Shown here one piece after another: positions 32,162-40,999 of a DNA stretch of 46,687 nucleotides. The position numbers and the translations under genes are program-made. The first letter of the stretch is position 1, and each line of letters opens with the position of its first letter. Source of the stretch: an uncultured Bacillota bacterium (lineage in GTDB: Bacteria > Bacillota > Clostridia > Lachnospirales > CAG-274); assembly GCA_958426775.1 (NCBI GenBank), contig CATZZP010000017.1, positions 1 through 46,687 of the forward strand. Direction: 5' to 3'. The notes under the pieces are model-generated. The model was not told the DNA's origin. It saw nothing but the letters and a program-made list of their open reading frames with translations, and did not search any database.

Positions 32162-32641
32162 TCATTTATGGTAAGGCTCATTTTTAATAATTCGGTATGC
32201 CCTGTAAATCTGCTCAAGCAAAATTACCCTCATAAGCTGATGGGGAAAGGTCATATCGGAAAAACTGATTTTGCCATTTGCCTTTTTAAGCACCTTGTGG
32301 GATAGCCCCAGTGAACCGCCTATAACAAAGGTAATATGGCTTACACCCCCTACCATATTATCTGCAAAAAACCTTGAAAAGCCTACGCTGTCGTATTTCT
32401 TGCCGTCTATTGCAAGGGCAATAATAAGGCTGTCCTCCTTAATTGCCTTTAAAAGCCTTTCCCCCTCTGCCTCCTTTACGGCAAGCTCCTCCTTGGAACT
32501 TAGGCTTTCAGGGCATTTTTCATCGGCAACCTCTGCAATCTCCAGGGTAACATACCTTGAAAGCCGCTTTGAGTATTCAGCTATTGCATCTGCAAAATAT
32601 TTTTCCTTAATTTTTCCTACACAGGCTATGGTAATTTTCAT
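32162..32641 (-). CDS. rlmH: 23S rRNA pseudouridine-1915 N3-methyltransferase
   Basis: SPOUT-class methyltransferase acting on assembled 70S ribosomes. The 159-residue product has the full family length: MKITIACVGKIKEKYFADAI at the start, LAIDGKKYDS (about 77-86), the SAM-binding knot FVIGGSLGLSHKVL (about 106-119) and the C-terminal HQLMRVILLEQIYRAYRI with terminal NEPYHK. GGGAG precedes the ATG. Confidence 0.97.
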   Translation of the reverse strand: MKITIACVGKIKEKYFADAIAEYSKRLSRYVTLEIAEVADEKCPESLSSKEELAVKEAEGERLLKAIKEDSLIIALAIDGKKYDSVGFSRFFADNMVGGVSHITFVIGGSLGLSHKVLKKANGKISFSDMTFPHQLMRVILLEQIYRAYRIIKNEPYHK

Positions 32642-32669
32642 TATTTTTTACTCCCTTTTGTTTATAAGC

Positions 32670-33167
32670 TTACTTGCCCCTTATATACTCTGCTATTTCA
32701 GAGGCTACCTCCTTTAAGGGCTTATTGTGACAGTCCACCGTAAAATCCGCATATGCCTTATAAAGAGGAAGTCTTTCATTATACAAGTCCTCCAGGGTTT
32801 GTCCCTCCTTAAGAGAAACCCCTCTTTCATTAAGGTCGCCTAAACGGCATTTAAGCTCCTGAAGGGGCAGGCTTAAAAATACTACCCTGCCTATGGACTT
32901 ATAATGCTCCATAGCCTTTTTGCCGTAAATTACACTGCCTCCCGGCGAGATAACCGCCCTTTGGGGGGATATTTCGCAGTTTATTTTATCCTCTAAGGCA
33001 TTAAAGCCCTCTGTACCTATCTCTTCTATTATTTCGTGAAGGAGCTTTCCCGTTTTTTCCTGTATAACAAGGTCGCCGTCTATAAAGCCGCAGCCCAGCA
33101 TTTTAGCAAGGACTACACCTACGGTGCTTTTCCCTGCCCCGGGCATACCTATTAAAATTACGTTCAT
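32670..33167 (-). CDS. aroK: Shikimate kinase
   Basis: Phosphorylates shikimate in aromatic amino acid synthesis. The 165-residue product has Walker A GMPGAGKSTVG (8-18), the DGD substrate motif (32-34 region, FIDGDLVIQ), SPGGSVIYG (about 77-85) and the LID region LGDLNERG. It overlaps the aminopeptidase stop by one base (TAATG) and is followed by rlmH. Confidence 0.92.
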   Translation of the reverse strand: MNVILIGMPGAGKSTVGVVLAKMLGCGFIDGDLVIQEKTGKLLHEIIEEIGTEGFNALEDKINCEISPQRAVISPGGSVIYGKKAMEHYKSIGRVVFLSLPLQELKCRLGDLNERGVSLKEGQTLEDLYNERLPLYKAYADFTVDCHNKPLKEVASEIAEYIRGK

Positions 33168-34279
33168 TACATCAGCTCCTCGGGGTTAAGACATTTAAGC
33201 TCCTCTAAAACAAAAATACCGTCTTTTCTTATTAATACATCGTCAAAATAAATTTCACCACCGCCGTATTCCTCAGTCTGTATAAGGACCAAATCCCAGT
33301 GGACGGCACTGCGGTTGCCGTTATCTGCATCATCATAGGCATTACCTGGGGTAAAGTGGATTGAACCGCGTATCTTTTCATCAAAAAGGATATTTTTCAT
33401 AGCCTTGGTAATATAGGGGTTTACGCCTATGGCAAACTCGCCTGCATACCTTGCACCCTCGTCTGTGTCAAATATTCTGTTAATTCTTTCACTGTCATTT
33501 GCGGCAGCTGATACTATTTTGCCCTTTTCAAATTCAAGCCTTACATTCTCAAAGGTAACTCCCTCATATTCAGTAGGTGTATTATAGGTAATAACACCGT
33601 TTACGCTGTCCTTAACGGGGGCTGTGTACACCTCGCCGTCAGGTATATTCATTTCACCTGCACACTTAATTGCAGGTATACCCTTAATGGAAAAGCTTAA
33701 ATCCGTACCCTTGCCGACTATACGTACCCTGTCTGTTTTATTCATAAGGCGGACTAAGTTATCCATAGCCCTGCTCATTTTAGAATAGTCAAGGTTGCAT
33801 ACCCTGAAGTAAAAGTCCTCAAAGGCTTCAAGGCTTGTACCTGCACTCTGGGCAAGAGAGGCATTGGGGTATCTTAAAACCACCCACTTTTTCTTAAGCC
33901 TTATATCATTATGCACATGCTTTGAGTATACACTGCCGTAAAGGTGCATTTTTTCGGAGGGTACATCGGCAAGCTCTGCTGTATTGTCGTTACAGCCTAT
34001 GCCGATATAGGCGTCCATCATATCCATTTTTTTGCCGTCTATTTCAGCAAGAGGCTCGTACTGCTCCTTACTTGCACCAAGCAAAAGCTCACGTAAGATT
34101 GTATTGCTTGTAACTTCTACATAAGGGTAGGCTCCTGCCTTGTATGCCTCCTTAACCAAGGCACGTACCAACGGCAGTGCATTAAAGCCATTGCTTTGTA
34201 TAAGGACTCTTTCGCCCTTTTTTAAGGCACAGCTATAGTTAATCAGATTTTGTGCTAATTCAATAAATCTATTGTCCAT
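33167..34279 (-). CDS. M29-family aminopeptidase (AmpS/PepS type)
   Basis: Metallo-aminopeptidase releasing N-terminal residues from peptides in the cytoplasm. The 370-residue product matches M29 length. Metal-binding segments include GEMNIPDGEVYTAPVKDSVN (about 199-218), EFAIGVNPYITK and the C-terminal GSIHFTPGNAYDD followed by HWDLVLIQ. GAGGTGG precedes the ATG. A weak TAAAAT with a poor -35 lies upstream, in the gap shared with the divergent lipoprotein gene. Confidence 0.93.
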   Translation of the reverse strand: MDNRFIELAQNLINYSCALKKGERVLIQSNGFNALPLVRALVKEAYKAGAYPYVEVTSNTILRELLLGASKEQYEPLAEIDGKKMDMMDAYIGIGCNDNTAELADVPSEKMHLYGSVYSKHVHNDIRLKKKWVVLRYPNASLAQSAGTSLEAFEDFYFRVCNLDYSKMSRAMDNLVRLMNKTDRVRIVGKGTDLSFSIKGIPAIKCAGEMNIPDGEVYTAPVKDSVNGVITYNTPTEYEGVTFENVRLEFEKGKIVSAAANDSERINRIFDTDEGARYAGEFAIGVNPYITKAMKNILFDEKIRGSIHFTPGNAYDDADNGNRSAVHWDLVLIQTEEYGGGEIYFDDVLIRKDGIFVLEELKCLNPEELM

Positions 34280-34346
34280 AAATCCACCTCATTACATTAT
34301 CTTTTACAATATTTTACCACATAGGCACAAATTTATAAAGTTTTGT

Positions 34347-34375
34347 TTGACTTTTAATAATTTATGCAATATTAT
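34347..34375 (+). promoter_or_regulatory. Promoter of the lipoprotein gene
   Basis: TTGACT (34347-34352), a 17-base spacer, then TATTAT (34370-34375). Confidence 0.7.
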
Positions 34376-34411
34376 ATTATATATTTGAAAATAATACAAG
34401 GAGGAACAGTA

Positions 34412-35401
34412 ATGAAATTTTACAAGCTTTCGCTTGCTGTTTTAGCTATTCTTGCCCTTGCAGGTTGCAGCGAAAAAGCAAATGACGTTACAGCAACTGA
34501 AGCTACTACTCAGACAACTCAGGCTACTACCTCCGCAGCTTCACCTGCCCCAAGTGCGGAAATTAAGGCGGCAGGCAACACTGCCTCTAACTACACAAAC
34601 AAGGGATATGCCACCGTTTACGGTGATAATATCTACTTTATCGGTAAAGATAAGGGCGAAAGAGGTATTTATGAAATTTCTGACAAAACAGGAACTGTGG
34701 AGATGCTTTCGGCTGAAGAAGGGCAGGACCTGACTACCATTGACGGTACCCTCTATTACCTTAGTAAGGGTAATATCTGTAAAATGTCCCGTACAACCGC
34801 ACCTCAGATTATAGTTGAGGATGGCACAATAACGGATATGTGTGCCAGCAGTAACTGGATTTACTTCATTAAGCCTGACGATAATGGCTTAGGCAAGGTA
34901 TACAAGGTTATGTTTAACGGTACGGGCGAAACTATGGTAACACCGAGAGGCAACGTTACAGAGGATATTGAAAGCCTTACCTATGCAAACAGCTACCTTT
35001 ACTTTACCGACAATTCGGGTATAGGCAAACTCTCCCTTGACGGTAAAAACAAAACCTACATTATAACAGGCTATGTTATAGAGGACTACGGCATTTACGG
35101 AGAATATGTGTATTATCTCTATAACGGTGAGCTTTACCGTATTAAAGAGGGTGCAGGTGCAGGAGAAGCGGTAGATTGCGGTGCTGCCAATATCCAAAGC
35201 TTTAATATTGCGGGAGATTTTATCTACCTTACCTGTGACAGCGGTATAGGCAAAGTCGGAGCAAACGGCGGTGCCTTAACTCTGTTAAGCAGTGAAAATG
35301 CTACCGAGCTTTCCGTTTGCGGTAACTATGTGTTTGCCACAAAGGGTCTTTACTTCTACAGAATGAAAACAGACGGTACGGAGTTTGTGTCATTCAGCTA
35401 A
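34412..35401 (+). CDS. Lipoprotein with DUF5050-like beta-propeller repeats
   Basis: The 329-residue precursor has a lipobox LALAGC (cleavage before Cys19) and then a threonine/alanine/serine-rich linker (TEATTQTTQATTSAASPAPS). From about 65 it consists of short repeats of the form I/V-Y-F/Y-x(n)-G-x-I-Y/C-K/R, for example NIYFIGKDKGERGIYEI and YVYYLYNGELYRI. These are typical of DUF5050/TolB-like propellers. It is probably a surface sensor or binding protein; the ligand is unknown. GGAGG precedes the ATG at 34412. Confidence 0.87.
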   Translation: MKFYKLSLAVLAILALAGCSEKANDVTATEATTQTTQATTSAASPAPSAEIKAAGNTASNYTNKGYATVYGDNIYFIGKDKGERGIYEISDKTGTVEMLSAEEGQDLTTIDGTLYYLSKGNICKMSRTTAPQIIVEDGTITDMCASSNWIYFIKPDDNGLGKVYKVMFNGTGETMVTPRGNVTEDIESLTYANSYLYFTDNSGIGKLSLDGKNKTYIITGYVIEDYGIYGEYVYYLYNGELYRIKEGAGAGEAVDCGAANIQSFNIAGDFIYLTCDSGIGKVGANGGALTLLSSENATELSVCGNYVFATKGLYFYRMKTDGTEFVSFS

Positions 35402-35406
35402 AAAAT

Positions 35407-35444
35407 AAAAGCTGATTTTTCCACGGGGAAAATCAGCTTTTTTG
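35407..35444. terminator. Bidirectional terminator between lipoprotein and ATPase genes
   Basis: AAAGCTGATTTT and AAAATCAGCTTTTTT pair around CCACGGGG. U-tracts are usable from both sides, at two convergent gene ends. Confidence 0.88.
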
Positions 35445-36644
35445 TTATTTATCTAACAGCCAGTCTATAATATTTCTGTGGATAATGCCGTTTTGAGAAA
35501 AATCAAATTTATCCATTGAAAGCACATACTTAGGGTAATTATCATCTATATCTTTATAAACACCAAACTCCCTGTTAATTACCATATCATCAGCCAGGAT
35601 ATAAGCAACCTGAATATATATCCTTTCAGCATGTGAGGTGGCTATAAAGTCTATTTCACCCTTTGGCAAGCCTCCCACCTTTACATCATAGCCCCTTGAT
35701 ATAAGCTCGTTGTATACAATGTTTTCAAGGTATGCACCCATCTGAGGTCTTTTGCCTGCATTCATTACACTGCCAAGCCCTAAATCAGTCAGATAATACT
35801 TATACTTGCCTGTTAAAATCCTTTTGCCCCTTACATCATACCTGTCAACCTTATTTATTACCATAGCCTTTATCATATATTCAAGATAATTATAGAGTGT
35901 AGTTTTAGAAACCTCTCTTTCATCCTTGCTCAGAAAATATTTCGACAGGCTTTCGGCGGAAAAGGTTTGTGAGGGTGTTGTAAATATATATTCCACTATT
36001 CGGTTAAATAAATCCAAATCCTTTATTTTAAATCTTGCAATTATGTCCTTTACTATAATTGAGTTGTATATGTCAGACAGATATGTCCTTACCTGATACT
36101 CATCCGTAAGCATAAACCTTTGAGGTAAACCGCCCCAAATCATATAATCCTTAAAAAGCTCCTCTGTTTCTGCCTTATCCTGTATATTTTTAAGCTGACA
36201 AACCTCCTTCAGGGTAAAGGGATAAACCTTAAAGCTTACATATCTGCCTGCAAGGTGAGTTGCAAGCTCTCCCGAAAGCAGGTCGCTGTTAGAGCCTGTA
36301 ATAAATATTGAAACATTTTTAGAGGCTTTAAAGGAGTTTACTGCCTTCTCCCATTCCTTAACTGCCTGTATTTCATCAAAAAACAAATAATATTTATCCT
36401 GAGTTTTTATTTTTTCTGTAACATAGTTGTGTAAATCAGTGTGATTTTTAATAAAGCTATAATCCTCATATTCAAAATTAATGTATATAATTTGACTCTC
36501 GGGTATATTATTGCTTTTAAGCTCCTCTGTTATATGCTTTAGAATTACGGACTTTCCGCATCTTCTTATACCTGTAATTACTTTTATTAAATCCTGGTCA
36601 TAAAAGGGTCTTATTTGGGATAAATAAATTTCTCTTTTAAGCAT
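35445..36644 (-). CDS. AAA-family ATPase with DUF4143 domain
   Basis: The 399-residue product has an N-terminal AAA_14 domain: Walker A ITGIRRCGKSVILKH (about 24-38), Walker B YYLFFDEIQAVKEW (about 88-101) and sensor ITGSNSDLLSGELATHLAGR. A C-terminal DUF4143/restriction-like nuclease domain has DLGLGSVMNAG and KVGGLPKGEIDFIA, the latter matching a D/E-x-K-like nuclease core (GEIDF). The family is common, often transferred, and of unclear role. It stands alone behind its own promoter and an unusual palindrome. The ATG at 36644 follows AGAGGTG. Confidence 0.88.
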   Translation of the reverse strand: MLKREIYLSQIRPFYDQDLIKVITGIRRCGKSVILKHITEELKSNNIPESQIIYINFEYEDYSFIKNHTDLHNYVTEKIKTQDKYYLFFDEIQAVKEWEKAVNSFKASKNVSIFITGSNSDLLSGELATHLAGRYVSFKVYPFTLKEVCQLKNIQDKAETEELFKDYMIWGGLPQRFMLTDEYQVRTYLSDIYNSIIVKDIIARFKIKDLDLFNRIVEYIFTTPSQTFSAESLSKYFLSKDEREVSKTTLYNYLEYMIKAMVINKVDRYDVRGKRILTGKYKYYLTDLGLGSVMNAGKRPQMGAYLENIVYNELISRGYDVKVGGLPKGEIDFIATSHAERIYIQVAYILADDMVINREFGVYKDIDDNYPKYVLSMDKFDFSQNGIIHRNIIDWLLDK

Positions 36645-36665
36645 AAGCCTCACCTCTCTGCCTTA

Positions 36666-36694
36666 ATTATAAGAATTATTTTTGTTTTTGTCAA
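36666..36694 (-). promoter_or_regulatory. Strong promoter of the DUF4143 ATPase gene
   Basis: A consensus TTGACA (36694-36689), a 17-base spacer, then a consensus TATAAT (36671-36666). Confidence 0.85.
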
Positions 36695-36700
36695 CAATTT

Positions 36701-36756
36701 TGTACAGTACACTGTACAGTTTTTTATTTTTTGTTAATTTTGTTCACTACAGTGTA
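36701..36756. promoter_or_regulatory. Candidate operator: near-perfect palindrome plus half-site
   Basis: TGTACAGTACACTGTACA (36701-36718) has 8-base arms TGTACAGT/ACTGTACA around AC. A second site, TACAGTGTA (36748-36756), is the reverse complement of the TACACTGTA within the first (36708-36716). The palindrome starts six bases upstream of the -35 box. Confidence 0.55.
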
Positions 36757-36841
36757 CTTTTTTTATCATATCACAAAATTTGTCCGATATACTGAACATT
36801 TTTTGCCTGATATTATTATTTACCCTTATTTATACTATATA

Positions 36842-36874
36842 CAAAAAAGGGATAGCAAACACTATCCCTTTTGG
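36842..36874 (-). terminator. Intrinsic terminator after asnB
   Basis: On the minus strand AAAAGGGATAG and CTATCCCTTTT pair around TGTTTG and are followed by TTTG; it begins just past the asnB stop. Confidence 0.85.
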
Positions 36875-36875
36875 C

Positions 36876-38711
36876 TTAAGCCGCCTTATCCTCTTCAAAA
36901 AACTCCTTATGCCATATAAGGAACATATAAATTGTCCAGATTTTACGGCTGTTATCGCATTTTCCGTTTTTATGGTCATCAAGATAGGCAATAATCTTGT
37001 CACTGTTAAAGTATTCCTCAGCGGCAGGGCTTGAAAATGCCTCCTTAATTATATTGTAGTACTTATCCTCCTTAAGCCATACCCTTATAGGCACAGGGAA
37101 GCCCAGCTTTCTCTTTGAGGCAACCTCTTCGGGCAAATGCTCCTTAGCTGCCATTCTGAATACGTACTTTGTAGCCTGACGATTTACCCTATAGTCGCTT
37201 TGTATCTTAGAGGCAACCTTAAATACCTCTTTATCAAGAAACGGCACTCTTACCTCAAGGGAGTTTGCCATACTCATTTTATCTGCCTTAAGAAGAATAT
37301 CGCCAACCATCCACAAATTAAGGTCAATAAACTGCATACGTGTTACATCGTCAAGACCCTTTGTAAAATCATAGTAGGGTTTTGTAATCTCTCTGTGGTT
37401 ATACTTGCCTGTAGGATTTTTAAGGATTGACTCTCTTTCCTCTTCAGAGAACATTTTAGCGTTACCGATAAATCTGTCCTCTAAATCCATAGAGGCTCTT
37501 ACAATATAATTTTTACCCTTAAAGGAAAAGGGCAATGCCTTTACAATGCCTGCAAGACCCTTGCGGACAAACTTAGGCAAAGCGTGCATAATAGCAAGGT
37601 CCATAGGCTCCTTATAAATATTGTAGCCGCCGAAAAATTCATCTGCACCCTCGCCTGAAAGAGCAACCTTAACGTGCTTTGAGGCAAGTCGGCTTACAAA
37701 GTAAAGTGCAATTGCAGAGGGATCTGCAAGAGGCTCGTCCATATGGTACTGCACCTTTTTAAGGCTGTCCCAGTATTCATCAGTTGAAATTATTTTAGAG
37801 TAGTTTTCAATACCCACCTTTTCGGAAAGAGTTTCCGCATAGCCAATCTCGTTATATTTTTCATAGTCAAAGCCTACGGTAAAGGTCTTGTCACCGTTAA
37901 AGGTAGCAGCTACATAGCTTGAATCAACACCGCTTGAAAGGAAGGAGCCTACCTCAACATCACTGACCTTGTGAGCCTCAATTGAGTTTTGCATAACGTC
38001 CTCAACCTTTTGTATGGTATCCTGCAGACCTGCCTGCTCAGGCTTAAACTCAGGCTGAAAATATCTCTGTGTTTTAACCTGTCCCTTTTCATAGGTAAGG
38101 TAATGACCCGGCATAAGCTTGTACACACCCTTGAAAAAGCTTTCCTCAAGAACGGAGTACTGGAAGGTAAGGTAATTTTCAAGTGCTACGGGGTTTACCT
38201 CCTTTTTAAAATCCGGGTGAGGCAAAAAGCTCTTTATTTCAGAGCCGAAAATAAGGTTGCCCTTTACCTGTGCATAGTAAAAGGGCTTAATACCGAAAAA
38301 GTCCCTTGCGGCAAAAAGCTTCTTGTTTTTTAAATCATAAATAACAAAGGCAAACATACCCCTTAAGTCGTTTAGCATTTCCTCCTTTTTATCCTCGTAA
38401 AGGTGGATAAGAACCTCGGTATCTGCATGGGTCTTAAAGGTATGCCCCTTTTCAATAAGCCCTTCTCTTATAGACTGATAGTTGTAAATTTCACCGTTAA
38501 ACACAATAACAAGGGAGTTGTCCTCATTGTACATGGGCTGTGAGCCGTCGCTCAGGTCAATAATGCTAAGACGGCGGAAGCCAAGGGTTACGTCCTCATC
38601 AGAATGTACACCTGCACTGTCGGGACCTCTGTGAATAATCTTATTCATCATATCGTTAATAACATCTTCCCTGTTGTTTATGTTGCCTGTAAAGCCGCAA
38701 AAGCCACACAT
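36876..38711 (-). CDS. asnB: Glutamine-hydrolysing asparagine synthetase
   Basis: Makes asparagine from aspartate with glutamine as nitrogen donor. The 611-residue product starts MCGFCGFTG, with Cys2 the nucleophile of the N-terminal glutaminase domain (then RGPDSAG and FNGEIYNY). The synthetase domain has the PPi motif SSGVDSSYV (about 253-261, SSGVDS for the usual SGGxDS) and LSGEGADEFFGGYN. The ATG at 38711 is fixed by Cys2 and by GGAGG at seven bases; a longer frame to 38747 is not used. Confidence 0.95.
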   Translation of the reverse strand: MCGFCGFTGNINNREDVINDMMNKIIHRGPDSAGVHSDEDVTLGFRRLSIIDLSDGSQPMYNEDNSLVIVFNGEIYNYQSIREGLIEKGHTFKTHADTEVLIHLYEDKKEEMLNDLRGMFAFVIYDLKNKKLFAARDFFGIKPFYYAQVKGNLIFGSEIKSFLPHPDFKKEVNPVALENYLTFQYSVLEESFFKGVYKLMPGHYLTYEKGQVKTQRYFQPEFKPEQAGLQDTIQKVEDVMQNSIEAHKVSDVEVGSFLSSGVDSSYVAATFNGDKTFTVGFDYEKYNEIGYAETLSEKVGIENYSKIISTDEYWDSLKKVQYHMDEPLADPSAIALYFVSRLASKHVKVALSGEGADEFFGGYNIYKEPMDLAIMHALPKFVRKGLAGIVKALPFSFKGKNYIVRASMDLEDRFIGNAKMFSEEERESILKNPTGKYNHREITKPYYDFTKGLDDVTRMQFIDLNLWMVGDILLKADKMSMANSLEVRVPFLDKEVFKVASKIQSDYRVNRQATKYVFRMAAKEHLPEEVASKRKLGFPVPIRVWLKEDKYYNIIKEAFSSPAAEEYFNSDKIIAYLDDHKNGKCDNSRKIWTIYMFLIWHKEFFEEDKAA

Positions 38712-38754
38712 AAAATTGCCTCCAATCAAAATACAAACAGTTTCCAATATATCT

Positions 38755-38783
38755 ATTTAACCACAAAAAAGCAAAATATTCAA
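38755..38783 (-). promoter_or_regulatory. Possible asnB promoter
   Basis: TTGAAT (38783-38778), a 17-base spacer, then TTAAAT (38760-38755). The region is AT-rich, so other matches are possible. Confidence 0.4.
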
Positions 38784-38883
38784 TATAAAATTAAAGGTTT
38801 TGTAAATATATAAAATAAAATGAAGCTTGTTTGTTATTATGCCCTTTTTATTGACTTTTAGAGGTGCTTATATTAAAATTAAA

Positions 38884-38912
38884 TTGACACCACTCTGTAA
38901 ATATGGTATTAT
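38884..38912 (+). promoter_or_regulatory. Promoter of the abiF-associated RNA and gene
   Basis: A consensus TTGACA (38884-38889), a 17-base spacer, then TATTAT (38907-38912). An overlapping TATAAT is at 38910-38915. Confidence 0.75.
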
Positions 38913-38919
38913 AATGTTA

Positions 38920-39000
38920 CAAAAGAGGAATAATTTTCGAATAATTTTATATAATAATTTGGAACGAACTCCGGTGTCCTTCGGGCCCGGGGTCTTTTTT
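38920..39000 (+). ncRNA. Candidate abiF-type small RNA ending in a terminator
   Basis: About 80 bases lie between the promoter and a strong intrinsic terminator. ACTCCGG (38968-38974) pairs with CCGGGGT (38987-38993), topped by a CC-TTCG-GG tetraloop stem, then CTTTTTT. The part before is AU-rich with repeated AATAATTT. Conserved structured RNAs are known upstream of abiF genes, and the GGAACGA segment before the stem fits what I recall of that motif. An Abi_2 gene follows directly. A covariance-model check is needed to confirm the assignment. Confidence 0.65.
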
Positions 39001-39013
39001 ATGGGAGGCTTTT

Positions 39014-39951
39014 ATACAAGATAAAATTTTTACTACATACGAAGAGCAAATTAATATTTTAATTAGTCGAGGGGTAAATATTTCAAACGAAGATGATAGA
39101 AAATTTGCAAAAGAAGTATTGCAAAACGTTGGATATTACAGCCTTATTAACGGATATAAGGAGCCGTTTACAAATAAAAACAATACTGGTAATTGTACAG
39201 AATGTTATAAAGCAAACACTACTCTGCAAGAAATATATGCTTTGTATGAATTTGATAGGGTATTAAGAGAAATCTTTATGTCTTTTATACTGAAAATAGA
39301 AACTCGCATAAAAAGTATAATATTCTATTACTTTTCTGAAGTCTATGGTCATGATAATTACTTAAAATACATTAATTTTGATACAAGCCTTTCAAAATCC
39401 GATAAATTTATACCTGAATTAATTGCGGAAATTAACAAACAAATTGCTTCACGCACAAATGACCCTTGTATTTCACATTACCTTAATACTTACGGATATA
39501 TTCCGTTATGGGTTTTAATCAATATTTTAACTTTAGGTACAATGAGTAAATTTTACTGTTTAATGAAACCAACCGAAAAAACAAAAGTATCAAAAGAATT
39601 TAATATACAGCCTCATAATTTGGAAAACTATTTAAAATACCTAACCGATATAAGAAACTTTTCTGCTCACGGTAACAGATTGTTTTGTTATAGGTCAAAA
39701 AAATCCTTAAATGATACCTCATATCACGTAAGTCTTCTTATACCCGCAAAAAAAGGACGTTTTGTTTTAGGTAAAATGATTTATTTGCCGCTGTAATTGC
39801 TTTAAAAATACTTCTTTCAGAGGATGATTTCAGCAATTTAAAAAACAAATTAAACGATGCTGTAAATAATGTAAGCTCTAAAATTAAAACCATTAGCAAT
39901 GATGAGATACTTAACGCTATGGGATTTCCTTATAATTGGAAAAATATATAA
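39014..39951 (+). pseudogene. Abi_2/AbiF-type HEPN protein, damaged start and frameshift
   Basis: Abortive-infection-type HEPN RNase family. The N-terminus reads QDKIFTTYEEQINILISRG, followed by NVGYYSLINGY, typical Abi_2 features, and the HEPN catalytic motif RNFSAH (R-N-x-x-x-H) is present. Two defects are visible. First, no ATG/GTG/TTG is in frame at the expected start: GGGAGG is followed at five bases by ATA at 39014. Second, the frame stops at 39796, but one base earlier in phase the sequence continues NDLFAAVIALKILLSEDDF to MGFPYNWKNI at 39951, the normal Abi_2 end. A missing A in the run at 39773-39776 explains this. The length of 938 bases fits a roughly 312-residue gene minus one base. 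The internal TTG at 39119 gives only a truncated product. Confidence 0.82.
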
Positions 39952-40063
39952 TAATCCATCTTTTAAAAACTATAATTTTACCTGATTTTATAAATAAAAA
40001 TCCAAATTCACGCATATATTTTACCTGAACAGAAAAAAGACAGCTTAAATTGCAGGTGAGATT

Positions 40064-40999
40064 ATGGAAGATATGATGAAAATTGCAGAGGGCTTTGGTT
40101 TAAAAGCAAACTGCGTATATAAAACCAAATATTATTATACGGTAAAGACAGGCAAGGGTGACTACAGGCTTATACCCACCACCTTAAACGAGGATAAGCT
40201 TAAGGAGCTTTATGAAATAAAGGAATGCTTATTTAACGGCGGCTTAAAGGTATGTGACAGGCTTTTTACAGCCCCGGACGGCAGGCTGACCCTTGAGGGT
40301 GAGGAAAACAGCTACATACTTACGGAAACCGTGCGTGGACAGAGCTTAGAGCTTGAAAACAGCACTAACGTAAGAGCAGCTTTCGCCACTCTGGGCAGTA
40401 TGCACAGGCTGTTAAAGCAGATAAGTCATACAGGAGAGGATATACTGGGGGATTATAGAAAAGCCTTTACCCGTTTCAAGGCAATAAAAAAGCAGTTAGG
40501 CTGTTCCAAACGCTTAACTGACACGGATTTAGACCTTATAAGGCACTATGGTGATTTTTATGATTTGGCTCAAAAGGCATTAAACACTCTTGAGGGACTT
40601 TCCTTCAGCAGTGTATGCCCTATACACGGTGCAATTAAGGAGGACAATATTTTTGTAGGCAGAGATATTGTTTTTACCGATTGGGAGCTTTTTAAATACG
40701 GGCATTTTACAGAGGACATAACACAGCTTGTTACAAGATATATCCGCAAGTATGCCTCCAATGAACGGGACTATTTAACTCTTGATGAAATTTTATGGGA
40801 ATATACCGCACAAAATCCCTTAAGTGACAGAGAGCTTTCCATACTATATGCCCTGTTAATGTATCCTAAAAGATATATAAGCCTTGTAGTAAAGTATTAC
40901 GGCAAACCACATAAATTTACCCCTGTAGGCACCAAAAATAAGTTTGACGAAATCTACAGGAAAAAGGAGTTTTATTTAGGATATATAGGCTTAAAATAG
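40064..40999 (+). CDS. CotS/aminoglycoside-phosphotransferase-like protein, atypical catalytic loop
   Basis: The 311-residue product has the APH/CotS kinase-like fold. The N-lobe is NCVYKTKYYYTVKTGKGDYRLIP and the C-lobe has MHRLLKQ (about 113-119). The catalytic loop reads HGAIKEDNIFV (about 188-198): the usual aspartate of HGD is alanine, while the following FTDWE keeps the metal-binding Asp. It may be a pseudokinase or use another residue. In spore formers, relatives are coat-associated. It stands alone between the abi remnant and a terminator; GGTGAG precedes the ATG. Confidence 0.8.
   Translation: MEDMMKIAEGFGLKANCVYKTKYYYTVKTGKGDYRLIPTTLNEDKLKELYEIKECLFNGGLKVCDRLFTAPDGRLTLEGEENSYILTETVRGQSLELENSTNVRAAFATLGSMHRLLKQISHTGEDILGDYRKAFTRFKAIKKQLGCSKRLTDTDLDLIRHYGDFYDLAQKALNTLEGLSFSSVCPIHGAIKEDNIFVGRDIVFTDWELFKYGHFTEDITQLVTRYIRKYASNERDYLTLDEILWEYTAQNPLSDRELSILYALLMYPKRYISLVVKYYGKPHKFTPVGTKNKFDEIYRKKEFYLGYIGLK

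Noticed and set aside
36876..38711. asnB as a capsule or secondary-metabolite amidotransferase
   Set aside because: It has full AsnB length, an intact Cys2 and synthetase motifs, and no biosynthetic cluster around it.
39001..39024. ATG at 39001 as the start of the Abi_2 protein
   Set aside because: It gives only MGGFYTR before a stop and is out of frame with the Abi_2 sequence unless one base is lost from the T-run; kept only as an alternative explanation.
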